A DNA stretch of 64,000 bases from Actinomadura luzonensis (GTDB taxonomy: Bacteria; Actinomycetota; Actinomycetes; Streptosporangiales; Streptosporangiaceae). Positions 49,427 through 58,210 of this stretch are shown here, piece after piece. The stretch spans positions 992,001-1,056,000 of the forward strand of contig NZ_JAKRKC020000003.1 in NCBI RefSeq assembly GCF_022664455.2, in the 5' to 3' direction. Positions within the stretch are counted from its first letter, which is position 1. Each line of letters opens with the position of its first letter. The position numbers and the translations under genes are program-made. The notes beneath the pieces are model-generated. The model ran no database searches. It saw nothing but the letters and a program-made list of their open reading frames with translations, and was not told the origin of the DNA.

Positions 49427-50647
49427 TCAGCCGCCGAGGTGGCGCGCCAGCCAGTCGAAGGCCCGCTCCTGCATGGGCACGTCGAAGCTGTGCGGCACGT
49501 CGGCGAAGACCGCCTCGTACGCCTCCGGGGCGTCCCGGTAGCGGGCGGCGATCGTCTCGTGGGCGCGGCGCATGCCCGCGGCGGGGAAGAGCTCGTCGCG
49601 GGTGGCGTACTGGACCATGAGGGGGGCGGGGGCGCGGGCCGCCACCAGGTCCGGGTAGTCGGCCAGGCGCGGCAGGCCCGGCGGGTAGAACATCCAGGTG
49701 TGCCGGGCGACGTGGCCGTCCAGCAGGTCCCGGTAGCTGGTGGCCATGGCGGCCACCACGACGGCGTCCACCCGCTCGTCGAACGCGCCCAGCAGCGCCG
49801 CGCGCAGTCCGCCGCCCGACAGGCCCGCGCAGCCCACCCGGGCCACGTCCGGACGCGAGCGCAGGTACGCCGCAGCCGCCAGGTCCTCGGCCGCGACCAC
49901 GCCGGCGAACGAGGTGCCGAGCACGGCGCAGTGCTTGGCCAGCACGTGCTCGTGGGCGCGGGCGGCCGCGTCGTAGCGGTCGGCCTCGCTCTCCTCGCCC
50001 GGCGGCAGGTCCAGCGGCAGGCGGCGGCTGCCCCAGGCGAACACGTCGTGCGCGAGCACCACGAAGCCGCGCCTGGCCAGGGCGTTGGCGAAAGCCCGGC
50101 CGCCGTAGATGGCGGCGCGCAGCCGCGCCACCTCCGGCGTGGGGCCCTCCGGGGCGTCGGCGATCTTCTCCTTGCCCGCCCACTTCATCGAGGCGTGGCA
50201 GTGCAGCGCCACCACGCCGGGGAGGGGCCCGGTGGCGGCGCGGGGCCTGAGGAGGAAGGCGTGCGTGCGGGGGCCGAAACCCACGTCCCAGGACAGCTCC
50301 TCGCCGGCCAGGTCGCCGTCGGTCCAGGCGCGCTCCACGTGGACGTCGGCGGCCCGGAGGTCCAGGACGCCGATGGCTTCCCTGACCGCCCGGCGCAGGG
50401 CCGGGGTGGGCGCGGGATAGACGCCCAGCTGCGCCTCCGCCACCGCGGCCAACCCCCGGAACACATCACGCTCCGACCCCGACGCCCCCGCCTCAGCGGC
50501 GGGCGTCTCCGAGGGGAGGGGAGGCGGGTCGCCGGGCTCCTGCGCGGGCCGGTCGAGGGCAGGGCCAGGGCCAGGGCCAGGGGCGGGGGCAGGGCCAGGG
50601 GCGGGGGCAGGGCCAGAGGCGGGGGCGGGGGCAGGGTCAGGCGACAC
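49427..50647 (-). CDS. Alpha/beta hydrolase (dienelactone/acetyl xylan esterase-like)
   Basis: This 406-residue protein has a 50-residue Pro/Ala/Gly-rich N-terminus coded by GC repeats. The alpha/beta hydrolase part follows: PGVVALHCHASMKWAGKEKI, RGFVVLAHDVFAWGSRRLPL, nucleophile GLSGGG in VGCAGLSGGGLRAALLGAFD, acid in MVQYATRDELFPAAGMR and base in VFADVPHSFDVPMQERAFDW. This matches large bacterial esterases (acetyl-xylan or 4-O-methyl-glucuronoyl type); a sugar-ester role fits the neighbouring transport genes. GTG 50647 overlaps the dehydrogenase gene by 11 bases; the low-complexity N-terminus means the true start might be internal. Confidence 0.82.
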   Translation of the reverse strand: MSPDPAPAPASGPAPAPGPAPAPGPGPGPALDRPAQEPGDPPPLPSETPAAEAGASGSERDVFRGLAAVAEAQLGVYPAPTPALRRAVREAIGVLDLRAADVHVERAWTDGDLAGEELSWDVGFGPRTHAFLLRPRAATGPLPGVVALHCHASMKWAGKEKIADAPEGPTPEVARLRAAIYGGRAFANALARRGFVVLAHDVFAWGSRRLPLDLPPGEESEADRYDAAARAHEHVLAKHCAVLGTSFAGVVAAEDLAAAAYLRSRPDVARVGCAGLSGGGLRAALLGAFDERVDAVVVAAMATSYRDLLDGHVARHTWMFYPPGLPRLADYPDLVAARAPAPLMVQYATRDELFPAAGMRRAHETIAARYRDAPEAYEAVFADVPHSFDVPMQERAFDWLARHLGG

Positions 50648-51917
50648 GGGTGCCGTCGTGGGTGAGGCGGACCGGGGTGCCGGAGGCGGCGGACAGGGTG
50701 GCGGCCACGCCCGTCAGGACGCTGCGGATCCCGTCCCGGTAGCCGGCCTGGCGGGCCAGGGGGTCGTTGCCGGGCCCGCGGAAGACGTCGTCGAGCAGGA
50801 GCCGGTCGCCGCCGCCGTGCCCGCCGCCCCCGGTCTCGATGGGGATCTCCTCGGGCTCGCGCCAGTGCCGCCGCAGCAGCAGCCGCTCCGACGACCCGGT
50901 GGCGTGCTCCTTGGCGGCCGCGCTCGGGTCGATGGCGGCGTGCGGCGGCGTCCACTCCCGCTCGACGACGTCCAGCTCCAGCCGCCCGGCCGTGCCGTTG
51001 AAGGCGACCCGGTAGCCCTCCCACGGCGCGTGGGCGTGCAGCGAGTACGTGAGCACCGCCCGGTTGGCGTAGCGCACCAGCACCGACATGTTGTCGTCGA
51101 TGTCGATGCCCTCCCCGAAGACGTCCTGGTCGCGGATGTAGCCGTCCTCGTGCTCGGCGTCCAGGTAGAGCCGCTGGAGCCGGGGGTCGGCGGAGATGTC
51201 CAGGATGAACGGGTCCGTGCCGAGCCCGGGGGCGCCCTGCCCGCGTTCGGGACGCTCGCCCAGGCCGCGCGCCCGGGCGTTCTCGGCGCCGTAGAAGCGC
51301 AGGTCGGTCTGGGCGAAGACGAGCTCGGGCGCGGCTCCGAGCCACCAGTTGACGAGGTCGAAGTGGTGGGTGGACTTGTGCACGAGCAGCCCGCCGGAGT
51401 TGGCGCGCTGCCGGTGCCAGCGGCGGAAGTAGTCGGCGCCGTGGATGGTGTCGAGCATCCACTCGAAGTGCACGGAGGTCACCTCGCCGACGGCGCCGTC
51501 CATGAGCAGCCGGCGCACCGCCGAGTTGCGCGGCGAGTACCGGTAGTTGAAGGTGACGATCAGCCGGCCGCTGCTGCGCTCGGCGGCGGCGGCGATGGCC
51601 GCGCAGCCCTCGGCGTCCACGGTGAGCGGCTTCTCCACGATGACGTCGCGGCCGGCGTCGAGCGCCGCGCACACGTAGCGGGCGTGCGCGGCGTCGACGG
51701 TCGTGACGATGACCGCGTCGGCGAGCTCGAGCACCTTGCCGAACTCAGCGGGCGCGAAGCAGGGCACCTCCTGGCCGATCCGCTGGACGTAGTAGTCCAT
51801 GCGGGTGCGGTTGGTGTCGCACAGGGCGACGATGGTGCCGGCGTCGCGCCACTCCCCGAGCAGCGCGTCGACGTACATCTGCGCGCGGTGCCCGAGCCCG
51901 ACGAACGCGTACTTCAT
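50637..51917 (-). CDS. Gfo/Idh/MocA family oxidoreductase
   Basis: This 426-residue NAD(P)-dependent dehydrogenase has the Rossmann start MKYAFVGLGHRAQMYVDALL, the DVIVEKPLTVDAEGC motif with the family EKP Lys, VTFNYRYSPRNSAVRRLLMD and the substrate-side HKSTHHFDLVNWWLG with catalytic His. The insert ARARGLGERPERGQGAPGLG is longer than in typical members. It would oxidise or epimerise a sugar or its derivative imported by the neighbouring ABC system. It is 23 bases downstream of the binding-protein gene in the same operon. Confidence 0.9.
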   Translation of the reverse strand: MKYAFVGLGHRAQMYVDALLGEWRDAGTIVALCDTNRTRMDYYVQRIGQEVPCFAPAEFGKVLELADAVIVTTVDAAHARYVCAALDAGRDVIVEKPLTVDAEGCAAIAAAAERSSGRLIVTFNYRYSPRNSAVRRLLMDGAVGEVTSVHFEWMLDTIHGADYFRRWHRQRANSGGLLVHKSTHHFDLVNWWLGAAPELVFAQTDLRFYGAENARARGLGERPERGQGAPGLGTDPFILDISADPRLQRLYLDAEHEDGYIRDQDVFGEGIDIDDNMSVLVRYANRAVLTYSLHAHAPWEGYRVAFNGTAGRLELDVVEREWTPPHAAIDPSAAAKEHATGSSERLLLRRHWREPEEIPIETGGGGHGGGDRLLLDDVFRGPGNDPLARQAGYRDGIRSVLTGVAATLSAASGTPVRLTHDGTRVA

Positions 51918-51940
51918 GTCTCTCCTTGTGCGGCGGTGCC

Positions 51941-53227
51941 TTAACCGGCGATGGAGGCGTTGGCCTCGGTGATGAACTTCTGCGCGGCGTCGTCGGGCGT
52001 CATGCGGCCGAACATGACCTCCTCGGAGTACCGGGTGAGGATGTCCTCCATGGCGCTGGCGCCCTTCGGCGGTGCGGCCGGCGGGTCGGACATCTCACCG
52101 CGGGTCTTGTCGAGGAAGTCGAGCGTCAGCTTGTCGGCGTCCGGCAGCTTGTCCTTGACCGCCGCCAGCACCTTGGAGCTGGCCGGCAGGCCGCGGTCGC
52201 TGAGGATGATCGCGCCCGCCTCCGGGTCGTTGATCATGAAGTCGATGAACTTGGCCGCCTCGGCCGCGTGCTCCGACTTCGAGGAGGCGGTGTAGAACAT
52301 GGCCGGCTGCAGGAACATGCCGCCCGTGGACGCGCCCTGGAGCTTCGGCATGCGCAGCAGCTCCAGCTTCTGGCCGCTGGCCTTGGCGGCGGCGCCGAGC
52401 TGGTTGCTCCACCACATGCCCATCGCGCCGGTGTTGGTGCCGAGCAGCGACTGGTCGATGCTGGTGGCGCCGATCTCGGAGCTCTTGGCCGCGTCGGGGG
52501 CGCCCTTGGTCTTGATGAGGTTCTGCATGATGCCCCACCAGTCCTTGATGGTCTGGGGGGACAGGCCGAGCTTGTTGCCGTTGTAGAAGGGCTCGCCCTT
52601 CTGCGCGGCGTAGATCTGGAGGTAGGCCGGGTTCCAGCTGAGCTGGGTGCCGGTCATCTTGCCGCCGCTGCCCGAGGTGATCTTCGAGGCGAACTGCACG
52701 AAGTCGTCCCACGTCCACTTGGTGTCGTCGGGCAGCTTCTGGCCCGCGCTCTCGACCGAGGCCGGGTTGACGATCAGCGAGAACGCGTTCACGCCGGTGG
52801 GGATGGCGTACTGCTTGCCGTCGATGGCGCCGGTGGACAGGACCTTGGCGTCGATGTCGGCCGTGTTGACCTTGCTGGCCAGGTCGGCCAGCGTGCCGCG
52901 GTCGGCGTACTCGCGCAGGCCGCGGATCTCCAGGGTGATCACGTCGGGGGCGGAGCTGCCGGCGACCTTCGTGGAGAGCGTCTCGTAGTAGCTGGCGAAG
53001 TCGGAGAACTCGCCCTCGACGTCGATGTTCGGGTTCTTGGCCTCGAACTTCTTGATGGCCTCCTCGGTCATCTTCTGCCGGGCGTCGCTGCCCCAGTAGG
53101 AGAAGCGCAGCTTGATCTTGCCGTCGGCGCTCTCCCCGCCGCTGCCGCCGCTGCCGCACGCCGCGGTGACCGCCAGCACGGCGGTGGCCAGCAGCGCCGC
53201 CGACCACATCTTCTTGCCAGAGCTCAC
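51941..53227 (-). CDS. Sugar ABC transporter substrate-binding lipoprotein
   Basis: This 428-residue protein has a lipoprotein signal (LLATAVLAVTAACGSG, lipobox TAAC) and a family-1 solute-binding fold: IKLRFSYWGSDARQKMTEEA, KFEAKNPNIDVEGEFSDFAS, APDVITLEIRGLREYADRGT, YAIPTGVNAFSLIVNPASVE, TGAMGMWWSNQLGAAAK. A strong TAGGAGGT lies upstream of GTG 53227. The permease genes precede it; order on this strand is permease, permease, binding protein, dehydrogenase, esterase. No ATPase is encoded here. Confidence 0.9.
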   Translation of the reverse strand: MSSGKKMWSAALLATAVLAVTAACGSGGSGGESADGKIKLRFSYWGSDARQKMTEEAIKKFEAKNPNIDVEGEFSDFASYYETLSTKVAGSSAPDVITLEIRGLREYADRGTLADLASKVNTADIDAKVLSTGAIDGKQYAIPTGVNAFSLIVNPASVESAGQKLPDDTKWTWDDFVQFASKITSGSGGKMTGTQLSWNPAYLQIYAAQKGEPFYNGNKLGLSPQTIKDWWGIMQNLIKTKGAPDAAKSSEIGATSIDQSLLGTNTGAMGMWWSNQLGAAAKASGQKLELLRMPKLQGASTGGMFLQPAMFYTASSKSEHAAEAAKFIDFMINDPEAGAIILSDRGLPASSKVLAAVKDKLPDADKLTLDFLDKTRGEMSDPPAAPPKGASAMEDILTRYSEEVMFGRMTPDDAAQKFITEANASIAG

Positions 53228-53275
53228 GGCTCTACCTCCTAGGGGGTGTTCTGTTGGGGGGTGGGGGGGAAGGGA

Positions 53276-54145
53276 CTACTTCAGGCCGGTGGTGGCGACG
53301 CCGCGGATCAGGTACTTCTGCCCGACCAGGAAGAAGCCGAAGATCGGCCCCAGCGCGACGATCGACATGGCGAACATGGGCCCCCAAGAGGAGTCGCTGC
53401 TGGCGTCGAGGAACGTGCGCAGCGCCACCGTGACAGTGAAGTTGTCCGGGTTGTTGAGGTAAAGGAGCTGGCTGAGGAAGTCGTTCCACGTCCAGATGAA
53501 CGTGAAGATCGCGGTGGTCGCGAGCGCGGGCAGGCAGAGGGGCATGACGACCCGAAGGTAGATCCGCCAGTATCCCGCCCCATCGATCTCGGCCGCCTCG
53601 TCCAGTTCCCTGGGCAGTGTACGGATGAACTGCACCATCAGGAAGACGAAGAACGCGTCCGTCGCCAGCACCTTGGGCATCACCAGTGGCCAGATGGTGT
53701 TGATCAGGCCGAGCTCGGAGAACATGATGTACTGCGGCACGATGACCACGTGGTGCGGCAGCATGATGCCGCCGAGCATGATGGCGAACCAGAGCTTCTT
53801 CAGCGGGAAGTTCAGCCGGGCGAAGGCGTAGGCGGCCAGCGAGCAGGCCACCAGGTTCGCCACCACCGACAGGGCGGTGATCACGGCGGAGTTCCACAGG
53901 TAGTAGCCGAAGGGGTGCTTGAGCGCGTACCAGCCCTCGGTGTAGTTCTCCAGGGTGACCTGGCTCGGCCACAGCCCCGGCTCCCGGAAGATCAGCTCCT
54001 CCGGCTTGAGCGAGCTGGAGATCATCCAGAGCAGCGGGTACAGCATGACCAGGCCGAAGCCGATCAGCAGCACGTGCTTGGCCAGCCGGCCGCCCTTGAA
54101 GGGGCGGAACAGCGCCGGAGCGGGCCGCCTACTTGTCGTCGCCAT
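53276..54145 (-). CDS. Sugar ABC transporter permease (MalG-type)
   Basis: This 289-residue permease has LAKHVLLIGFGLVMLYPLLW as first helix and SLKPEELIFREPGLWPSQVT after it. The EAA loop is LPRELDEAAEIDGAGYWRIY (EAAxIDGA). It ends with VGQKYLIRGVATTGLK, the usual GG(L/V)ATGAVK-type tail of MalG-like subunits. It overlaps the upstream permease gene by 17 bases, so the two are made together. Confidence 0.9.
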   Translation of the reverse strand: MATTSRRPAPALFRPFKGGRLAKHVLLIGFGLVMLYPLLWMISSSLKPEELIFREPGLWPSQVTLENYTEGWYALKHPFGYYLWNSAVITALSVVANLVACSLAAYAFARLNFPLKKLWFAIMLGGIMLPHHVVIVPQYIMFSELGLINTIWPLVMPKVLATDAFFVFLMVQFIRTLPRELDEAAEIDGAGYWRIYLRVVMPLCLPALATTAIFTFIWTWNDFLSQLLYLNNPDNFTVTVALRTFLDASSDSSWGPMFAMSIVALGPIFGFFLVGQKYLIRGVATTGLK

Positions 54146-55100
54146 AGAAGACCCAATACTTGGAAGCGAGGAAGTTGATCCCGGTGAGCGCCGCGATGAT
54201 GACCAGCAGGACCCACGCCATCGCCGCGGCGTAGCCCATGTCGTAGCTCTTGAACCCCTTCAGGTAGAGGTAGAGCGTGTAGAACAGGGTGGAGTCGGCG
54301 GGGCCGCCCTTGCCGCCGCTCACGATGAACGCCTGCGTGAACGACTGGAACGACTTGATGACCTCGAGCACCAGGTTGAAGAAGATGATCGGGGTCAGCA
54401 GCGGCATGGTGATCGACCTGAACTGCCGGAGGGCGCCCGCGCCGTCCACCGCCGCGGCCTCGTAGTAGCTGCTGGGGATCTGCCGCAGGCCGGCCAGGAA
54501 GATGATCATCGGGGCGCCGAACGTCCAGACGTGCAGGAGGATCAGCGTGCTGAGCGCGGTGTCCGGGTCGCCGACCCAGCCGGGCCCCTGGATGCCGAAG
54601 ATCGCCAGCACCGCGTTGACCAGGCCGTCCGCGCCGAACACCTTGCGCCAGAGGATGGCGATGGCCACGCTGCCGCCCAGCAGGGAGGGCAGGTAGAAGA
54701 TGGAGCGGTAGAACGACAGGCCGCGCAGGCCGCGGTCGAGCACCAGGGCCAGCGCGAGGGCGAAGGCCAGTTGCAGCGGGACCGAGACGACGACGTAGAT
54801 CGTGGTCACCTTGAGGGAGGCGATGAACCTCGGGTCCTCGGTGAACATCGTGACGTAGTTGTCGAAGCCGACCCACTTGGCCGACTCCAGGAGGCTGTAG
54901 TCGGTGAAGGACAGGTAGAGCGAGGCGAAGATCGGGCCGATCGTGATGACGAGCAGGCCGACGAACCAGGGCGCCAGGAAGAGGTAGGCGGCCCGGGCCT
55001 CGCGGCGGGAACGTTTCGTGGAGCGGTGACCGCCCTGCGCGGGTGGGATCGCCGCTTTCCTGGGCTTCACCGCCACCGAGTCAGCCATGACGGAACTCAT
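54129..55100 (-). CDS. Sugar ABC transporter permease (MalF-type)
   Basis: This 323-residue permease has a basic cytoplasmic N-terminus (HRSTKRSRREARAAYLFLAP), then six predicted helices. SFTDYSLLESAKWVGFDNYV is the family segment after helix one. The EAA loop is IPSSYYEAAAVDGAGALRQF (EAAAVDGA). It is the first gene of the operon. A promoter with an overlapping LacI-like operator lies 34-73 bases upstream. The first residues MSSVMADSV allow a later start at the second Met. Confidence 0.9.
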   Translation of the reverse strand: MSSVMADSVAVKPRKAAIPPAQGGHRSTKRSRREARAAYLFLAPWFVGLLVITIGPIFASLYLSFTDYSLLESAKWVGFDNYVTMFTEDPRFIASLKVTTIYVVVSVPLQLAFALALALVLDRGLRGLSFYRSIFYLPSLLGGSVAIAILWRKVFGADGLVNAVLAIFGIQGPGWVGDPDTALSTLILLHVWTFGAPMIIFLAGLRQIPSSYYEAAAVDGAGALRQFRSITMPLLTPIIFFNLVLEVIKSFQSFTQAFIVSGGKGGPADSTLFYTLYLYLKGFKSYDMGYAAAMAWVLLVIIAALTGINFLASKYWVFYGDDK

Positions 55101-55133
55101 TCGTCATCACGGACCTTCCGGCGAAATGTGGAT

Positions 55134-55173
55134 GGATAGCGCTTTCCTATAGCCGCCGGGAAAGTTACGTCAA
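55134..55173 (-). promoter_or_regulatory. Promoter and LacI operator of the sugar importer operon
   Basis: On the minus strand, TTGACG (55173-55168) and TATAGG (55151-55146) are 16 bases apart. The near-palindrome GGAAAGCGCTATCC (55147-55134) begins within the -10 element and covers the expected start site. AGCGCT-centred palindromes are typical LacI-family sites and resemble those near 56302, so the neighbouring LacI protein probably represses this promoter. Confidence 0.65.
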
Positions 55174-55280
55174 CCCTTTGCAGACGTTACATAGCCGTTA
55201 CCGATATATCGTTGAGCAGTTTCCCCTGGTGACACGGGCGTCCTCCGGAGAAGTCAGACGAATTTTGTTCTGGATTAGTA

Positions 55281-55290
55281 CAACCGGTTG
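55281..55290. promoter_or_regulatory. LacI-like palindrome between lacI and the importer
   Basis: CAACCGGTTG is a perfect 10-bp palindrome followed by CAGCAG. The stretch CAACCGGTTGCAGCAG is very close to CAACCGCTTGCAGCAG at 56273-56288. It may be an auxiliary site for the same regulator, 11 bases beyond the lacI stop. Confidence 0.5.
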
Positions 55291-55301
55291 CAGCAGGCAC
55301 G

Positions 55302-56255
55302 CTATCGTGGCGCTGCGGTCGAGTCACGCACGACCAGCCGGGTCTCCAGCGACGTCGTGGCGGCCACCTCCTGGATGAGCAGATCGACCGCCAGCCGTCC
55401 CGCGGCTGCCGTCGGCATGGCCACGGTGGTGAGCTTCGGGCGGTTGAGCCGTCCTGGCACGATATCGTCGATCCCCACGACGGAGACGTCCCCCGGCACC
55501 TCCAGCCCGAGATCGGCCAGGCCCTCGATGAGCCCGATCGCCACCAGGTCGTTGTAGGCCAGCACGCCGGTCACCCCCGACTCGCGCACCCGCTCGGCGG
55601 CGGCGAACCCGCCCCGCTCGGTCGGCGCGTTCGGCCCGATCACGGTCAGCTCGACGCCGGGCACCTGGCCGGCGGCGGCCCTGATCTCGTCGCTGGTCCA
55701 CGAGCCCGCCGGGCCGGCGACCAGGGCCACCCGGCGGTGGCCGAGCCCGGCCAGGTGCTCGACGGCGAGCCTGGCGCCGTGGCCGACGTCCATGAGCACG
55801 GTGGCCGCGCCGCGCAGCCGACGGTTGATCACCACGAACGGCACCCGCTCGGCCAGCCGCTCCAGCGCCTTGTTGGACGAGCGCGGGCTGCACAGCACCA
55901 CGCCGTCCACCTGCTTGGAGAAGGCCTGGATCAGCTCCTCCTCGGCGGCCGGCTCCTCGTCGGTGTCGGCCACGAACAGGTGGTAGTCGCGCTGCCGGGC
56001 GGCCGCGTGCGCGGCCTTGATCAGCGGGGGGAAGAACGGGTTGGCGATGTCCGCCACGATGAGCCCGAGGTTGTGCGTGCGCCCGGTCGTGAGCGCCCGC
56101 GCCGCCCGGTTCGGCCGGTATCCCAGCTCCTCGGCCACGGTCAGCACCCTGCTGCGGGTGGCGGCGTTGACCATGTGGGGGGCGGAGAACGTCCGCGACA
56201 CCGTGGAGACGTGCACGCCGGATGCCCGGGCCACATCACGAATCGTCACTGTCAC
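55302..56255 (-). CDS. LacI family transcriptional regulator
   Basis: This 317-residue LacI protein has the head TIRDVARASGVHVSTVSRTF (recognition VSTVSRTFSAPHMV), a hinge LGYRPNRAARALTTGRTHNL and a sugar-binding domain with LIVADIANPFFPPLIKAAHA, GVLAYNDLVAIGLIEGLADL and VSVVGIDDIVPGRLNRPKLT. It sits between the sugar importer operon (same strand, downstream) and the hexuronate operon (divergent). Operators of TGCAA/TTGCA and AGCGCT type lie near each promoter. GTG 56255 was chosen; GTG 56249 is an alternative. Confidence 0.9.
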   Translation of the reverse strand: MTVTIRDVARASGVHVSTVSRTFSAPHMVNAATRSRVLTVAEELGYRPNRAARALTTGRTHNLGLIVADIANPFFPPLIKAAHAAARQRDYHLFVADTDEEPAAEEELIQAFSKQVDGVVLCSPRSSNKALERLAERVPFVVINRRLRGAATVLMDVGHGARLAVEHLAGLGHRRVALVAGPAGSWTSDEIRAAAGQVPGVELTVIGPNAPTERGGFAAAERVRESGVTGVLAYNDLVAIGLIEGLADLGLEVPGDVSVVGIDDIVPGRLNRPKLTTVAMPTAAAGRLAVDLLIQEVAATTSLETRLVVRDSTAAPR

Positions 56256-56271
56256 GAGCACCCACCCTAAC

Positions 56272-56313
56272 GCAACCGCTTGCAGCAGCCAGAGAGATGA
56301 TGAAAGCGCTTGC
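56272..56313. promoter_or_regulatory. Two LacI-type operators upstream of lacI
   Basis: GCAACCGCTTGC (56272-56283) and GAAAGCGCTTGC (56302-56313) share the CGCTTGC half and lie 17 and 47 bases ahead of the lacI start. The spacing of 30 bases is about three helical turns. Autoregulation is likely. Confidence 0.65.
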
Positions 56314-56378
56314 CGGTGCACCCCGCCCCGGCACCACCCAGGAACCTGCAGGTGACACCAGGGGTAAGAAATCACCCC

Positions 56379-56426
56379 TTGACGCCTCGCCCCCGGGGAC
56401 ACAAAGGTTTAGTGCAACTGTTTGCA
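56379..56426 (+). promoter_or_regulatory. Promoter and operator of the hexuronate operon
   Basis: TTGACG (56379-56384) and AAAGGT (56403-56408) are 18 bases apart; the -10 is weak. Immediately after it is TGCAACTGTTTGCA (56413-56426), with perfect TGCAA/TTGCA arms. A repressor bound there would cover the start site, as at the importer promoter. Confidence 0.6.
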
Positions 56427-56447
56427 GTCTTGAAGGAGCCCCTCACG

Positions 56448-57341
56448 GTGAGCAGAGTCCTCGTCACCGGAAGCGCAGGACGCCTCGGCCGCAGCGTGGT
56501 CACCACGCTCGCGGCGGCCGGGCACGAGGTCGTCGGCGTCGACACCGTCCCGGGAACGCCGGCCGAGGCCGCGGCCACCTTACCGGCAGACCTCACCGAC
56601 ACGGGAGAGGCGTTCGAGGTCATCGCCCGCTTCCGCCCGCGGTCGGTGATCCACCTGGCGGCCATCGCCACGCCGTTCAGCCGCCCGGAGTCGGTGATCT
56701 TCAAGGTCAACACGCAGCTCGCGTTCAACGTGTGCGAGGCGTCGGTGGCCCTGGGCGTGCGGAACGTGGTGATCGCCAGCAGCCCCACGGTGATCGGCTA
56801 CGGGGCGCCCGGCGGGTGGGCGCCCGCGTACCTGCCGATCGACGAGGACCACCCGGTGCGGCCGTGGAACGCCTACAACCTGTCCAAGGTGGCCGCCGAG
56901 CAGACCATGAAGGCGTTCGCGGAGGCGGGCACCACCCGCTTCGCCGCGATCCGGCCGTGCTTCGTCATCGCCCCCGAGGAGTGGGCGGGCGCGCCGACCC
57001 AGTCGGGCCACACGCTCACCGAGCGGCTGGACCGCCCGGAGCTCGGCGGGGTGTCGCTGTTCAACTACGTCGACGCCCGCGACGCGGCCGAGCTGACCGG
57101 GGTGCTCGTCGAGGCGCTGCCCGAGCTGCCGAACGGCGAGGTGTTCTTCGTCGGCGCGGCCGACGCGCTCGCCCGCGAGCCGCTCGCCGAGCTGCTCCCG
57201 CGGGTCGTGCCGGCCACCGAGCCGTTCGCGGCCGGGCTGACCGGGTCCTCCCCCGCCTTCTCGACCACCAAGGCAGAGCGCCTGCTCGGCTGGCAGGCCA
57301 AGCGGAGCTGGCGTACCGAGCTCAAGGAAGTAGCCGAATGA
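56448..57341 (+). CDS. NAD-dependent epimerase/dehydratase family, uronate dehydrogenase-like
   Basis: This 297-residue extended-SDR protein has RVLVTGSAGRLGRSVVTTLA (NAD-binding GxxGxxG), VIHLAAIATPFSRPESVIFK, SSPTVIGYGAPGGWAP and the active-site YNLSK in RPWNAYNLSKVAAEQTMKAF. Followed by a 5-dehydro-4-deoxyglucarate dehydratase and an enolase-superfamily dehydratase, it is best read as a uronate dehydrogenase oxidising galacturonate or glucuronate to the aldarolactone. Sequence alone would allow a sugar epimerase. GTG 56448 follows GAAGGAG. It overlaps the next gene by ATGA. Confidence 0.8.
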   Translation: MSRVLVTGSAGRLGRSVVTTLAAAGHEVVGVDTVPGTPAEAAATLPADLTDTGEAFEVIARFRPRSVIHLAAIATPFSRPESVIFKVNTQLAFNVCEASVALGVRNVVIASSPTVIGYGAPGGWAPAYLPIDEDHPVRPWNAYNLSKVAAEQTMKAFAEAGTTRFAAIRPCFVIAPEEWAGAPTQSGHTLTERLDRPELGGVSLFNYVDARDAAELTGVLVEALPELPNGEVFFVGAADALAREPLAELLPRVVPATEPFAAGLTGSSPAFSTTKAERLLGWQAKRSWRTELKEVAE

Positions 57342-58210
57342 ATCTCAGCGGTGTGCTGTTCTTCCCCGTCACCCCCTTCGACGCCGCGGGCGGGCTCGCC
57401 GAGGAGGTGCTGGCCGAGCACATCAGGCAGGGCATGGAGCACGGGCCCGGCGGGGTGTTCGCCGCCTGCGGCACGGGCGAGTTCTCGGCGTTGTCGGAGG
57501 CCGAGCACGAGCGCGCGGTGCGGGTCGCGGCCGAGGTGGTGGCCGGGCGGGTGCCGCTGTTCGCGGGGGCGGGCGGCCCCCTGGGCACCGCGCTGCGCCA
57601 GGCCAGGGCCGCGCGGGACGCCGGGGCCGACGGGCTGCTGCTCATGCCGCCGTACCTGGCGCAGGGGCCCGGGCACGGCTTCCGCGCGTACGTGGAGGCG
57701 ATCGCGGCCGAGCTGCCGGTGATCGTCTACCAGCGCGGCTCGGTGGTGCTGGAGCCGGAGACCGTGGTGGAGCTGGCCGGGCTGCCCGGCGTCATCGGGC
57801 TGAAGGACGGCCTCGGCGACATCGACCGCATGCAGCGCACGGTGCTCGCGGTGCGCGAGGCGTACCCGGACTTCCTGTTCTTCAACGGGCTGCCGACGGC
57901 CGAGCTGACCATGCCCGCCTACCGGGGCATCGGCGTGGAGCTGTACTCCAGCGCGGTGTTCGCGTTCGCGCCGGAGATCGCCAAGGCGTACCTGGGCGGC
58001 GACGAGCGGCTGCTCACCGAGTTCTACGCGCCGCTGGTGCGGCTGCGCGCCAAGGTGCCCGGCTACGCGGTCGCGCTGGTCAAGGCGGGGGTGCGGCTGC
58101 GCGGCCTGGACGCCGGCCCGGTCCGGCCGCCGCTCGTGGACGTCACCGGCGAGCACCTGGCGGAGCTGGAGGCGCTGATCAAGAGCGGGCTGGAACTGGT
58201 GGCGTCGTGA
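57338..58210 (+). CDS. kdgD: 5-dehydro-4-deoxyglucarate dehydratase (KdgD-type)
   Basis: This 290-residue DHDPS-family enzyme matches 5-dehydro-4-deoxyglucarate dehydratase at many characteristic places: GVLFFPVTPFDAAGGL, GGVFAACGTGEFSALS, VIVYQRGSVVLEPETVVELA, Schiff-base Lys in VIGLKDGLGDIDRM, FFNGLPTAELTMPAYRGIGV, ELYSSAVFAFAP and VKAGVRLRGLDAGPVRPPLV. It dehydrates and decarboxylates 5-dehydro-4-deoxy-D-glucarate to 2-oxoglutarate semialdehyde. This is the step after aldarate dehydration, which fits the flanking genes. The last enzyme, a semialdehyde dehydrogenase, is not in this window. Confidence 0.92.
   Translation: MNLSGVLFFPVTPFDAAGGLAEEVLAEHIRQGMEHGPGGVFAACGTGEFSALSEAEHERAVRVAAEVVAGRVPLFAGAGGPLGTALRQARAARDAGADGLLLMPPYLAQGPGHGFRAYVEAIAAELPVIVYQRGSVVLEPETVVELAGLPGVIGLKDGLGDIDRMQRTVLAVREAYPDFLFFNGLPTAELTMPAYRGIGVELYSSAVFAFAPEIAKAYLGGDERLLTEFYAPLVRLRAKVPGYAVALVKAGVRLRGLDAGPVRPPLVDVTGEHLAELEALIKSGLELVAS

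Noticed and set aside
51941..55100. A missing ATPase making the importer broken
   Set aside because: Actinomycete sugar importers commonly share a distant MsiK-type ATPase, so absence of a local one is normal; the same holds for the importer at 19992-23094.
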